A DNA stretch of 5,288 nt from CAYVSY01 sp964454255. GTDB taxonomy: Bacteria; Bacillota_I; Bacilli_A; RF39; UBA660. The number at the start of each line of letters is the position of its first letter. The stretch's first letter is position 1. Below the pieces are notes generated by a model that was not told where the DNA came from, searched no databases, and saw nothing but the letters and a program-made list of their open reading frames with translations. Shown one piece after another: positions 1-5,222 of this stretch. The DNA is taken from the NCBI GenBank assembly GCA_964454255.1, contig CAYVSY010000057.1, positions 1 through 5,288 on the forward strand, written 5' to 3'. The position numbers and the translations under genes were made by a program.

Positions 1-124
1 TTAAAGATACATCTAATGATGGAAGTTGATTATCAGCAAACACAATAAAACTTGGTGCAAGATCAGCAAACATTATTGATATAGCTAAAAATAACTTCAT
101 AAAATTTTTAAATCTTTTTTTCAT
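1..124 (-). CDS. Partial exported protein, N-terminal signal peptide only
   Basis: An open frame on the minus strand starts at ATG 124-122 and continues off the left edge, giving about 41 residues. The visible part is a classical Sec signal peptide. It has a basic n-region (MKKRFKNFMK), a hydrophobic stretch at about residues 11-29, and a likely signal peptidase I site after VFA (residues 28-30), before DNQLPS. There is no Cys at the cleavage site, so it is not a lipoprotein. The start at 124 is preferred because AAAGGG (139-134) lies 9 bases upstream. An in-frame ATG at 142 would add six charged residues (MKGKDK) and has only a poor GGAAAA site. The mature protein lies outside the window, so its function is unknown; a surface or secreted protein is all that can be inferred. 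A promoter candidate and an inverted repeat lie just upstream. Confidence 0.75.
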   Translation of the reverse strand, partial: MKKRFKNFMKLFLAISIMFADLAPSFIVFADNQLPSLDVSL

Positions 125-185
125 TTTGTCTTTCCCTTTCATAAATATTTTTTCCAAAAATTTTCCCCCTAACTTGTTACACCCC

Positions 186-230
186 ATTTCAATCAATTTG
201 ATATGATCATATTGACCATATCGTTGAAAT
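186..230 (-). promoter_or_regulatory. Nested inverted repeat, possible operator or 5' UTR hairpin
   Basis: Read on the minus strand, GATATGGTCA (222-213), a 3-base centre ATA, and TGATCATATC (209-200) form a 23-bp dyad with one G.T mismatch. Outside it, ATTTCAA (230-224) and TTGAAAT (192-186) form a second 7-bp inverted repeat around the same centre, with unequal spacers of 1 and 7 bases. The dyad starts just downstream of the candidate -10 at 237-232. It could therefore be a repressor operator or a stem at the 5' end of the mRNA. No U-run follows, so it is not an intrinsic terminator. No known regulator site is recognised. Confidence 0.4.
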
Positions 231-231
231 A

Positions 232-240
232 AGTATACCA
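232..240 (-). promoter_or_regulatory. Candidate extended -10 promoter for the exported-protein gene
   Basis: The minus strand reads TGGTATACT, an extended -10 (TGn plus TATACT, one mismatch from TATAAT). There is no good -35 at 16-18 bases upstream, as is common for extended -10 promoters. The predicted transcript would start near 224-225, about 100 bases before the ATG at 124. This rests on motif match only. Confidence 0.45.
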
Positions 241-315
241 CAATATTTCTACATATTTTTTAAACTTTACATTAATTTGACAGAAAAAGCATCCATAAAA
301 TACTTATAGACAATT

Positions 316-370
316 AAAAGACAAAAATTAGACAAAATTAAAGAAAAATTAAAATATTAAAAATTAAAAA
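316..370 (+). other. A-tract-rich stretch upstream of the rpsD promoter (UP element or bent DNA)
   Basis: Seven runs of 4-5 A occur between 316 and 370, three of them (centres near 325, 335.5 and 346) spaced about one helical turn apart. The block includes a near-perfect tandem duplication, AGACAAAAATTA followed by GACAAAATTA, within 319-340. It ends 6 bases before the rpsD -35. A/T-rich DNA there is typical of UP elements contacted by the RNA polymerase alpha subunit. In such an AT-rich genome some of this is background. Bases 125-376 otherwise contain no gene that I can support. Confidence 0.35.
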
Positions 371-376
371 TAAATA

Positions 377-405
377 TTGACATAAACTATTATAAATAAT
401 ATAAT
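377..405 (+). promoter_or_regulatory. Consensus sigma-A promoter of rpsD
   Basis: A perfect TTGACA (377-382) and a perfect TATAAT (400-405) are separated by exactly 17 bases. Transcription should begin near G412, giving a 5' leader of about 128 nt. A full consensus match suits a highly expressed ribosomal protein gene whose output would then be adjusted after initiation. Confidence 0.9.
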
Positions 406-411
406 ATTAAT

Positions 412-539
412 GCATTTGGCAGCGCTATTTGAATATTGTAATGTGTTATGTATTAGTAACTAATGGCTGCAAAAGTGAACATACAAAACAAACACCCTAC
501 AATATGGCAAATAGCCTCTAAATAGAAGGAGGAAAAATT
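412..539 (+). promoter_or_regulatory. Structured rpsD leader, probable S4 autoregulatory element with pseudoknot
   Basis: The leader folds into a long imperfect stem seen directly in the sequence. GCTATTTG (424-431) pairs with CAAATAGC (508-515), ATATTGTA (433-440) with TACAATAT (498-505), GTGTT (443-447) with AACAC (491-495), and TGTAT (449-453) with ATACA (481-485). A small apical TTAG/CTAA hairpin sits at 453-463. GCAGC (419-423), directly 5' of the first helix, is complementary to GCTGC (466-470) in the apical region, which would make a pseudoknot. CCTC (515-518) could also pair with GAGG (529-532) of the Shine-Dalgarno. S4 represses its own rpsD mRNA through the leader in Bacillus subtilis, so an S4-binding role is the natural inference. 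Membership in a known leader family is not tested. Confidence 0.75.
526..532 (+). promoter_or_regulatory. rpsD ribosome binding site
   Basis: AAGGAGG lies 7 bases before the ATG at 540. It is a strong Shine-Dalgarno sequence, and it lies just 3' of the folded leader where ligand-dependent occlusion is possible. Confidence 0.9.
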
Positions 540-1145
540 ATGGCTAGATATATTGGCCCAAACAACAAATTGGCTCGTCGTGTTAACTTTTCTATTTTAG
601 AAAATGGAAAAGATCTTGCTAAAAGACCATATGGTCCTGGACAACATGGTAAAGACAGAAAAAAGAAGGCATCAAATTATTCAGTTCAATTAACTGAAAA
701 ACAAAAAGTTAGGTATATGTATGGACTTAACGAAAAACAATTCAAAAAAGTTTTTATTGAAGCAGGTAAAATGAAAGGTGTTCATGGTGAAAACTTATTA
801 AAACTATTAGAAAGTCGTTTAGACAATTTAGTATATAGATTAGGTTTAGCTAATACAAGAAGAGGTGCTAGACAATTAGTAAATCACGGACACATTACTG
901 TTAATGGTAAAAAAGTTGATATTCCATCATATAAAGTTAATCCTGGCGATGTAATTGCAATTAAAGAAAATTCATTAAATCATGGTGCTGTTGAAATATC
1001 ACTTGCTAATAAAATTAAAAGAGTTGAATTTGTTCAATTCGACGAAACTAAAAAGCAAGGAACTTACGTTAGATATCCTGAAAGAAGCGAATTAAATCCT
1101 GAAATTAATGAATCACTAATTGTTGAATTTTATAGTAGAGTTTAA
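540..1145 (+). CDS. rpsD: 30S ribosomal protein S4
   Basis: S4 is a primary 16S rRNA-binding protein that nucleates assembly of the 30S body; in several bacteria it also represses its own synthesis. The 201-residue product has the normal family length. It starts MARYIGP, with YGPGQHG at 31-37 and the EKQKVRYMYG...EKQF segment at 53-68. The S4 RNA-binding domain spans about residues 91-150 (ESRLDNLVYRLG, then RRGARQLVNHGHITVNG), and the ending LIVEFYSR is typical. There are no cysteines, so it is the zinc-free (C-minus) form. The start is fixed by AAGGAGG. The gene is apparently monocistronic: its own consensus promoter precedes it and a terminator follows its stop codon directly. It converges on tyrS, an arrangement also known for B. 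subtilis rpsD and tyrS. Identity is essentially certain. Confidence 0.99.
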   Translation: MARYIGPNNKLARRVNFSILENGKDLAKRPYGPGQHGKDRKKKASNYSVQLTEKQKVRYMYGLNEKQFKKVFIEAGKMKGVHGENLLKLLESRLDNLVYRLGLANTRRGARQLVNHGHITVNGKKVDIPSYKVNPGDVIAIKENSLNHGAVEISLANKIKRVEFVQFDETKKQGTYVRYPERSELNPEINESLIVEFYSRV

Positions 1146-1174
1146 AAAAAATGGTTTTTTAACCATTTTTTTTT
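1144..1174. terminator. Bidirectional intrinsic terminator between rpsD and tyrS
   Basis: AAAAAAAATGGTT (1144-1156) and AACCATTTTTTTT (1161-1173) form a 13-bp stem around a TTTT loop. Each strand ends in a long T-run (1166-1174 on plus; complement of 1144-1151 on minus), so the one hairpin can terminate both convergent genes. The hairpin begins within the rpsD stop codon and contains the tyrS stop codon (1161-1159). Confidence 0.92.
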
Positions 1175-2391
1175 ATACCCAAATAATAATTCTTTTTACC
1201 TTTTCTTAAAACAATATATCTATCAATAAAATATGAATTATCAATAATACGTTCTAAATCAGTAATTTTTTCGCCATTAATAGTAATAGCCCCATTATTA
1301 ATAAATTCCCTAGCTTCTCTTTTACTTTGACAAATATTCATAGTTAATAACAAATCAACAACACTTATATTTTCATCAACCAAAGATGATGCCGTTCCTT
1401 TAAAAGTATCTTCTAATTCTTTAACACTAAGAGACTTAATATTATTTTCAAATAAAGCTTGTGTAATATTTTTAGCGTTTTCTAATAACTTTTCTCCATG
1501 AACAAATCGAACTATTTCATTGGCTAACATTTTTTGAGCTAATCTTAAATGTGGTTCTTCCTTCATACTCTTTTCAATATTTTTAATATCATCAAGCGGA
1601 ATAAATGTTAGTTTTTTTAAATAATCTATTACAATATTATCATCTACATTAAGTAAATATTGATACATTTCATAAGGCGTAGTCTTGTCTTTATCTAACC
1701 ATATAGATTCTCCAGATTCGCTTTTCCCAAACTTTGTTCCGTCACTTTTTAATATCAAAGGAGCCGTTAATCCATATGCTTCTTTACCTATTTTTTTTCT
1801 AATTAATTCTATGCCTGAAGTTATATTTCCCCATTGATCACTTCCACCTATTTGTAATTCACAATTATTATGTTCATATAAATATAGAAAATCTAAAGAT
1901 TGCATAATCATATAAGAAAATTCAGTATAAGTAATTCCTATATCCAATCTACTTTTAACAGTTTCTTTATTCAGCATATAATTTAAATTAAAATACTTGC
2001 CATAATCTCTTAAATAATCAATAAAATTAATATCTTTAGACCAATCAAAATTATTAACTACTTCAAACCCAAATAATGTTTCTATTTGTTTTCTTAATTT
2101 AATATAATTGTCATTTAGCATTTCTTTAGTAATCATCGGCCTTTCAGCGTTAGGCTTAGGATCACCAATTAAACCCGTTGCTCCACCTACAAGTAATATT
2201 GGTTTATGACCACATTTTTTTAATCTACTCGCAATCAAAAAAGACGAATAATGACCAATATGTAAACTGTCACTAGTCGGATCAGTCCCAATATAAAAAG
2301 TCAAGCTCCCATTATTCAATTTATCTATTAAAGCATTATCCGTAATAGATTCTATTAAACCTCTTTCAATTAATTCATCATATAATTTCAT
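1159..2391 (-). CDS. tyrS: Tyrosyl-tRNA synthetase
   Basis: This cytosolic class I enzyme charges tRNA-Tyr with tyrosine using ATP. The 410-residue product shows the catalytic Rossmann domain at about residues 1-230. HIGH is at 44-47 (DSLHIGH), the tyrosine-pocket motif QIGGSDQWGN at 180-189, and KFGKS, the bacterial TyrRS form of KMSKS, at 220-224. A linker and anticodon-binding region follow, then an S4-like RNA-binding domain from about 347 (KREAREFINNGAITING). The start is placed at ATG 2391 because AAGGAGG (2404-2398) lies 6 bases upstream and the product then starts MKLYDELIERG. The longer frame opening at 2418 is rejected: that ATG lies inside the T-box terminator stem and would translate through the Shine-Dalgarno. 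Expression is controlled by the T-box directly upstream. The last codons double as a terminator arm. Confidence 0.98.
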   Translation of the reverse strand: MKLYDELIERGLIESITDNALIDKLNNGSLTFYIGTDPTSDSLHIGHYSSFLIASRLKKCGHKPILLVGGATGLIGDPKPNAERPMITKEMLNDNYIKLRKQIETLFGFEVVNNFDWSKDINFIDYLRDYGKYFNLNYMLNKETVKSRLDIGITYTEFSYMIMQSLDFLYLYEHNNCELQIGGSDQWGNITSGIELIRKKIGKEAYGLTAPLILKSDGTKFGKSESGESIWLDKDKTTPYEMYQYLLNVDDNIVIDYLKKLTFIPLDDIKNIEKSMKEEPHLRLAQKMLANEIVRFVHGEKLLENAKNITQALFENNIKSLSVKELEDTFKGTASSLVDENISVVDLLLTMNICQSKREAREFINNGAITINGEKITDLERIIDNSYFIDRYIVLRKGKKNYYLGIKKNG

Positions 2392-2397
2392 ATTTTT

Positions 2398-2404
2398 CCT
2401 CCTT
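2398..2404 (-). promoter_or_regulatory. tyrS ribosome binding site, decides the start
   Basis: Minus-strand AAGGAGG is 6 bases from ATG 2391. It lies just beyond the T-box terminator's U-run, so it is present only in full-length, antiterminated transcripts. Confidence 0.92.
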
Positions 2405-2409
2405 AAAAT

Positions 2410-2435
2410 AAAAAACATCCTTAATTATAAGGACG
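2410..2435 (-). terminator. T-box leader terminator (attenuator)
   Basis: On the minus strand CGTCCTTA (2435-2428), loop TAAT, and TAAGGATG (2423-2416) make an 8-bp stem with one G.U pair, followed by TTTTTT (2415-2410). Its 5' arm shares CGT and CCTT with the antiterminator (2456-2429), so the two structures are mutually exclusive. Confidence 0.93.
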
Positions 2436-2613
2436 AATAATTCGTGGTACCACCTTAATTTATAAGTAAAACTTATATCTTAAAAATTTAACGATTTCCC
2501 GATTAGCTATAAATATGTAATTCATTATTATTAATTGTTAATTTCCAGCATCCATTAACTTTCTATATTTAATTAATAATAACTACTGAATTATTTAAAA
2601 TCTAATAACTCTT
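2410..2613 (-). promoter_or_regulatory. Tyrosine T-box riboswitch upstream of tyrS
   Basis: This leader RNA senses uncharged tRNA-Tyr and permits tyrS transcription when tyrosyl-tRNA is low. Stem I has a 12-bp helix, TTATTATTAATT (2582-2571) with AATTAATAATAA (2536-2525). A distal hairpin above it, GTTAAT/ATTAAC (2559-2554, 2542-2537), carries the loop GGATGCTGGAA, which resembles the conserved distal loop. Below the helix the specifier loop contains UAC (2519-2517), a Tyr codon, followed by A. Lower helices TAAATA/TATTTA and ATTAG/CTAAT close the base. Stem III is ATAAGT/ACTTAT (2476-2462). The T-box core GGTGGTACCACG follows at 2454-2443. In the antiterminator, AAGG and ACGAA pair with TTCGT and CCTT, leaving the bulge TGGTACC. 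The bulge's TGGT can pair with ACCA, as expected for tRNA-Tyr with discriminator A. Confidence 0.95.
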
Positions 2614-2619
2614 TGTAAT

Positions 2620-2651
2620 ATTATATTAACATAATTTAAAAAATTATACAA
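2620..2651 (-). promoter_or_regulatory. Candidate promoter of the tyrS T-box transcript
   Basis: A perfect TATAAT lies at 2625-2620 on the minus strand, placing the start near 2613, just before stem I. The nearest -35-like hexamer, TTGTAT (2651-2646), directly follows the phosphatase stop codon but is 20 bases away, longer than optimal. The -10 is convincing and the -35 is weak. Confidence 0.55.
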
Positions 2652-3209
2652 CTATCTTTTTTCAAGTTTTAAAACTTTACTATCTACTTCAATATATCCC
2701 GCCGTAATTAGTTTTAAATTGCAATCCAGCAACGTGCTTATCACAATTCCATGACATACAACAATAACTTTATCATAAGATAAATATTTTAATAAAACAT
2801 TCCTTGTTCTTTCCCTAACATGAGATAAAGATTCAATATTTATATTTTTAACCCTTAAATTTATACATTCTTGTTTTGCAATTCTAAGAGCTAATAATAA
2901 TTCCTCTTTAGTTTTATAATTAAAGCTTAAATCTGGTAACCATTCGTGTAAATCAGTTTCAACATTAATATCTAAATTATTATATTTACCAATAATGGAA
3001 GCTGTTTGCATAGCCCTTGTGTATGGTGAACTAATTAATATAGAACTGTTTTTAAATACATCATTTTTAGCTAATTTTTTGACCGTTTCTATTCCATTAG
3101 ATGTTAATGAAGCTAAGTCTAAACCATGACCTTTAAAACCATTTGCATTAACAAATGAATAATCCGTTTCTCCATGTCTAACTAAAATAAAATTAGTTAT
3201 TTTTTCCAT
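2652..3209 (-). CDS. Histidine phosphatase superfamily protein (phosphoglycerate mutase-like)
   Basis: The 185-residue soluble protein has the branch-1 histidine phosphatase signatures. LVRHGET (9-15) carries the catalytic His12 and phosphate-binding Arg11. SSPYTRAMQTA (60-70) carries Arg65. Glu89 (HEW) is a candidate proton donor, and CHG (152-154) carries the second histidine, His153. All residues needed for a phospho-histidine mechanism are therefore present. The family includes cofactor-dependent phosphoglycerate mutases, CobC-like and broad phosphatases. The size, and the lack of an obvious mutase-specific insert, favour a small phosphatase, but the substrate cannot be read from sequence. 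The start overlaps the end of whiA by 17 bases, and its GGGGG Shine-Dalgarno (3219-3215, 5 bases from ATG) lies within whiA, suggesting translational coupling. It is the last gene of the yvcK-whiA operon. Confidence 0.92.
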   Translation of the reverse strand: MEKITNFILVRHGETDYSFVNANGFKGHGLDLASLTSNGIETVKKLAKNDVFKNSSILISSPYTRAMQTASIIGKYNNLDINVETDLHEWLPDLSFNYKTKEELLLALRIAKQECINLRVKNINIESLSHVRERTRNVLLKYLSYDKVIVVCHGIVISTLLDCNLKLITAGYIEVDSKVLKLEKR

Positions 3210-4128
3210 TTATACCCCCAACAATTTCTCTAATTTTTCTAAACCTATGATTTAACCCTGATTTCGTTATTTTATTTTTCGTTTCTAAAGACATAATTTC
3301 ACTCAACTCTTTTAAAGAACTTTCCGGATATTTTAATCTATAATCAATAACTATTTTTAATTTTTCATCAATTAAATCATATAAATCATTATTCAATATA
3401 ACATTAATATCCTTTATTTGATTATTAGAAGTTATAAACACTTTATCAATATTAGCTTGTTCACAATTATTAAACCTATTAGTCATGTTTTTATGATCTC
3501 GATATATTCTAATATCTTCAAAATACATAACAGCATTATAAGATTTAATTATTCTAAGAAAATCACTTATTTTCTCTGCCGCTTTTATATATATCATATA
3601 ATTTTTATCACGCTTTATAACTTTACTATTTAAATCATAATTATTTAAAAGTTCACATATAAAATTAGCATAATCATTATCATCAACTAAGAATTCTAAA
3701 TGATATCTCGATGTTTTAGGATCGTTAACACTACCCACCGAAATAAACAATCCTCTTAAATAGGCTCTTATTTGATCATCATCACTAACAATATATGATT
3801 TAGGAATAGATAAATAATTTTTATTTTCATCCATTATTGATAAATCATTTAAAATTGTTAATACATTTTCAGAAATAGTTAATATATAAGTTAAACTTTT
3901 ACTAAAACCATATCCTTTTCTAACACTGATTTTTACATTAACATCATAATTATTTTTAAATAATTTATATATTCTTCTAGCTACTCCATTATTTTCAATT
4001 GTAATAATAATTTTAGTATCAGTTATTATCCCATTGTTCCTAACAATTGATGAAAGTTCAGCAATATATTCTGTTTTAGTATACTCTAATCTAGTAACCT
4101 CATTTTTTATATCAGATGAAAAACTCAT
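3193..4128 (-). CDS. whiA: DNA-binding protein WhiA
   Basis: WhiA (YvcL in Bacillus) is a conserved Gram-positive DNA-binding protein. It controls sporulation genes in Streptomyces and affects cell division and chromosome segregation in B. subtilis. This 311-residue copy has the family order. An N-terminal domain (1 to about 85) starts MSFSSDIKNEVTRLE. The LAGLIDADG-homing-endonuclease-like domain contains RAYLRGLFISVGSVNDP (121-137) and YHLEF (142-146). A C-terminal helix-turn-helix region follows from about 216, with NRFNNCEQANIDK (217-229), SSLKELSEIM (270-279) and KSGLNHRFRKI (289-299). The LAGLIDADG fold is a relic in this family and is not expected to cut DNA. Its ATG overlaps the yvcK stop codon (ATGA). 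Ribosome binding is through GGGGA (4139-4135), weaker than the rpsD and tyrS sites, so coupling to yvcK translation is likely. Confidence 0.97.
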   Translation of the reverse strand: MSFSSDIKNEVTRLEYTKTEYIAELSSIVRNNGIITDTKIIITIENNGVARRIYKLFKNNYDVNVKISVRKGYGFSKSLTYILTISENVLTILNDLSIMDENKNYLSIPKSYIVSDDDQIRAYLRGLFISVGSVNDPKTSRYHLEFLVDDNDYANFICELLNNYDLNSKVIKRDKNYMIYIKAAEKISDFLRIIKSYNAVMYFEDIRIYRDHKNMTNRFNNCEQANIDKVFITSNNQIKDINVILNNDLYDLIDEKLKIVIDYRLKYPESSLKELSEIMSLETKNKITKSGLNHRFRKIREIVGGINGKNN

Positions 4129-5081
4129 AATAAGTCCCCATTCATAATATAAGTAAATAATGCAAATGCAGTCTTTAATGCATCATGAACAACTACTCCA
4201 TTTTGAATTATTGCTAATTTTTCTGATAAAACTTGAACATTCATTTTATTTAAAACATCCTTATCAATTAATATTGGTTTACTATATTCTAATAAATAAT
4301 ATTTTTCTTTTATATCATCAGGAATATTTAAATCATTAGCTAAAACAACATCTATAAAATTAGCACATATATATTTATTTATTGTTTTTATACAATCAGA
4401 TACAGAAAAACCATCTGTTTCTCCATGTTCAGTCATAATATTACAAACATATATCTTTTTAGCTTTAGAATTTATTAAAATTTGTCTCATTTCATCATTA
4501 ATAACATTAGGTAAAATACTAGTGTATAAACTGCCAATACCAAATATTATATAATCCGCAGTCTTTACAGCATCTAAAACTGAAGAACATACTTTAATAT
4601 CATTTTGATAATATAATTTATTAATTTTTTTACCAGCTTTAGTAATATTACTTTCACCGATAATCTTTTCATTATCAATTGTTTCAGCTACTAAAACAGC
4701 TTTATCTTCAGTAAAAGGTAATACCCTGCCTTTAATTTTTAATAATTTACTTAATGCTTCTAAAGATGCAGATAAACTACCAGTAATATTAAATAAAGAC
4801 GCTAATAATAAATTACCAACCGCATGGTTATTTAAATCACTATTAGTCTTGAAACGATATTGCAAAACTTCCTCTAATAAAGGCTCTGATTCAGATAAAG
4901 AAACCAAAACATTTCGTAAATCACCAACCGCTGGAATATTAAATTCATTTCGCAAAATACCAGTTGAAGAACCATCATCCGCAACACTAACTACAGCCGT
5001 AATATCCAAAGGAAATAATTTTAATCCTTTTAATAAAACAGACAACCCATGTCCACCACCTAAGACAACAATTTTTTTCAT
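4125..5081 (-). CDS. yvcK: YvcK/GlmR family gluconeogenesis factor (CofD-like)
   Basis: YvcK (GlmR) is a cytosolic CofD-superfamily protein needed for growth on gluconeogenic carbon sources and for normal cell-wall synthesis in B. subtilis. The family binds UDP-sugars, notably UDP-GlcNAc, and influences GlmS and precursor supply. The 318-residue product has the expected length. It shows the nucleotide-binding GGGHGLSVLLKGLK (8-21), SVADDGSSTGILR (32-44), GDLRN (53-57), HAVGN (86-90), GIGSLYTSILPN (181-192) and NIMTEHGETDGFS (214-226). GGTGAT (5091-5086), complementary to the 16S 3' end, lies 4 bases before the ATG and supports the start. It is the first gene of an operon with whiA (4-base ATGA overlap) and a histidine phosphatase. 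In B. subtilis yvcK and whiA lie between rapZ (yvcJ) and crh; neither flanking gene is next to the pair here. Confidence 0.98.
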   Translation of the reverse strand: MKKIVVLGGGHGLSVLLKGLKLFPLDITAVVSVADDGSSTGILRNEFNIPAVGDLRNVLVSLSESEPLLEEVLQYRFKTNSDLNNHAVGNLLLASLFNITGSLSASLEALSKLLKIKGRVLPFTEDKAVLVAETIDNEKIIGESNITKAGKKINKLYYQNDIKVCSSVLDAVKTADYIIFGIGSLYTSILPNVINDEMRQILINSKAKKIYVCNIMTEHGETDGFSVSDCIKTINKYICANFIDVVLANDLNIPDDIKEKYYLLEYSKPILIDKDVLNKMNVQVLSEKLAIIQNGVVVHDALKTAFALFTYIMNGDLL

Positions 5082-5104
5082 ATTATCACCAATTTCCTAT
5101 ACAT

Positions 5105-5110
5105 ATTATA
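5105..5110 (-). promoter_or_regulatory. Candidate -10 of the yvcK-whiA-phosphatase operon promoter
   Basis: A perfect minus-strand TATAAT sits at 5110-5105. With 17-base spacing the -35 position (5133-5128) reads TTTCTT, a weak match. Transcription would begin near 5098, leaving a leader of only about 17 bases with the GGTGAT ribosome binding site. The terminator at 5171-5203 isolates this unit from upstream transcription, which supports an independent promoter in this gap. Confidence 0.55.
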
Positions 5111-5170
5111 TATTAAAATAAGAAAAAAAGAAATGAGTTTTTATTTTATAGTATCTAAATAACATTATTA

Positions 5171-5203
5171 AGAAAAAACTTAACTACTTTTAATAGTTAA
5201 GTT
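5171..5203 (-). terminator. Intrinsic terminator for a leftward transcript entering from the right
   Basis: On the minus strand AACTTAACTA (5203-5194) and TAGTTAAGTT (5186-5177) form a perfect 10-bp stem with a 7-base loop, followed by a T-run (complement of 5173-5178). On the plus strand the stem is followed by ATAG, so it is directional. It implies a leftward gene or RNA ending just to the right. Confidence 0.85.
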
Positions 5204-5222
5204 ATAGATTTAATCTAATTAT

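Noticed and set aside
277..307. A second promoter with TTGACA at 277-282
   Set aside because: The -10 at 17-18 bases (ATACTT/TACTTA) is poor compared with the perfect promoter at 377-405, so it may be a chance hexamer.
410..463. A 17-codon frame (ATG 410 to TAA 463) in the rpsD leader as a leader peptide
   Set aside because: There is no ribosome binding site, the predicted transcript starts at about 412 so the ATG would be cut, and the sequence is explained by the RNA fold.
2392..2418. N-terminal extension of TyrRS starting at ATG 2418
   Set aside because: That ATG is in the 3' arm of the T-box terminator. The extension would be read from the U-run and the Shine-Dalgarno, while ATG 2391 has perfect AAGGAGG spacing.
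3418..3633. A 71-codon plus-strand open frame inside whiA
   Set aside because: It lies antisense to the well-supported whiA coding sequence, has an Ile/Phe/Tyr-rich composition typical of antisense AT-rich sequence, and shows no recognisable domain.
4849..5121. A 90-codon plus-strand open frame over the start of yvcK
   Set aside because: It is antisense to the conserved N-terminal motifs of YvcK and has no domain of its own.
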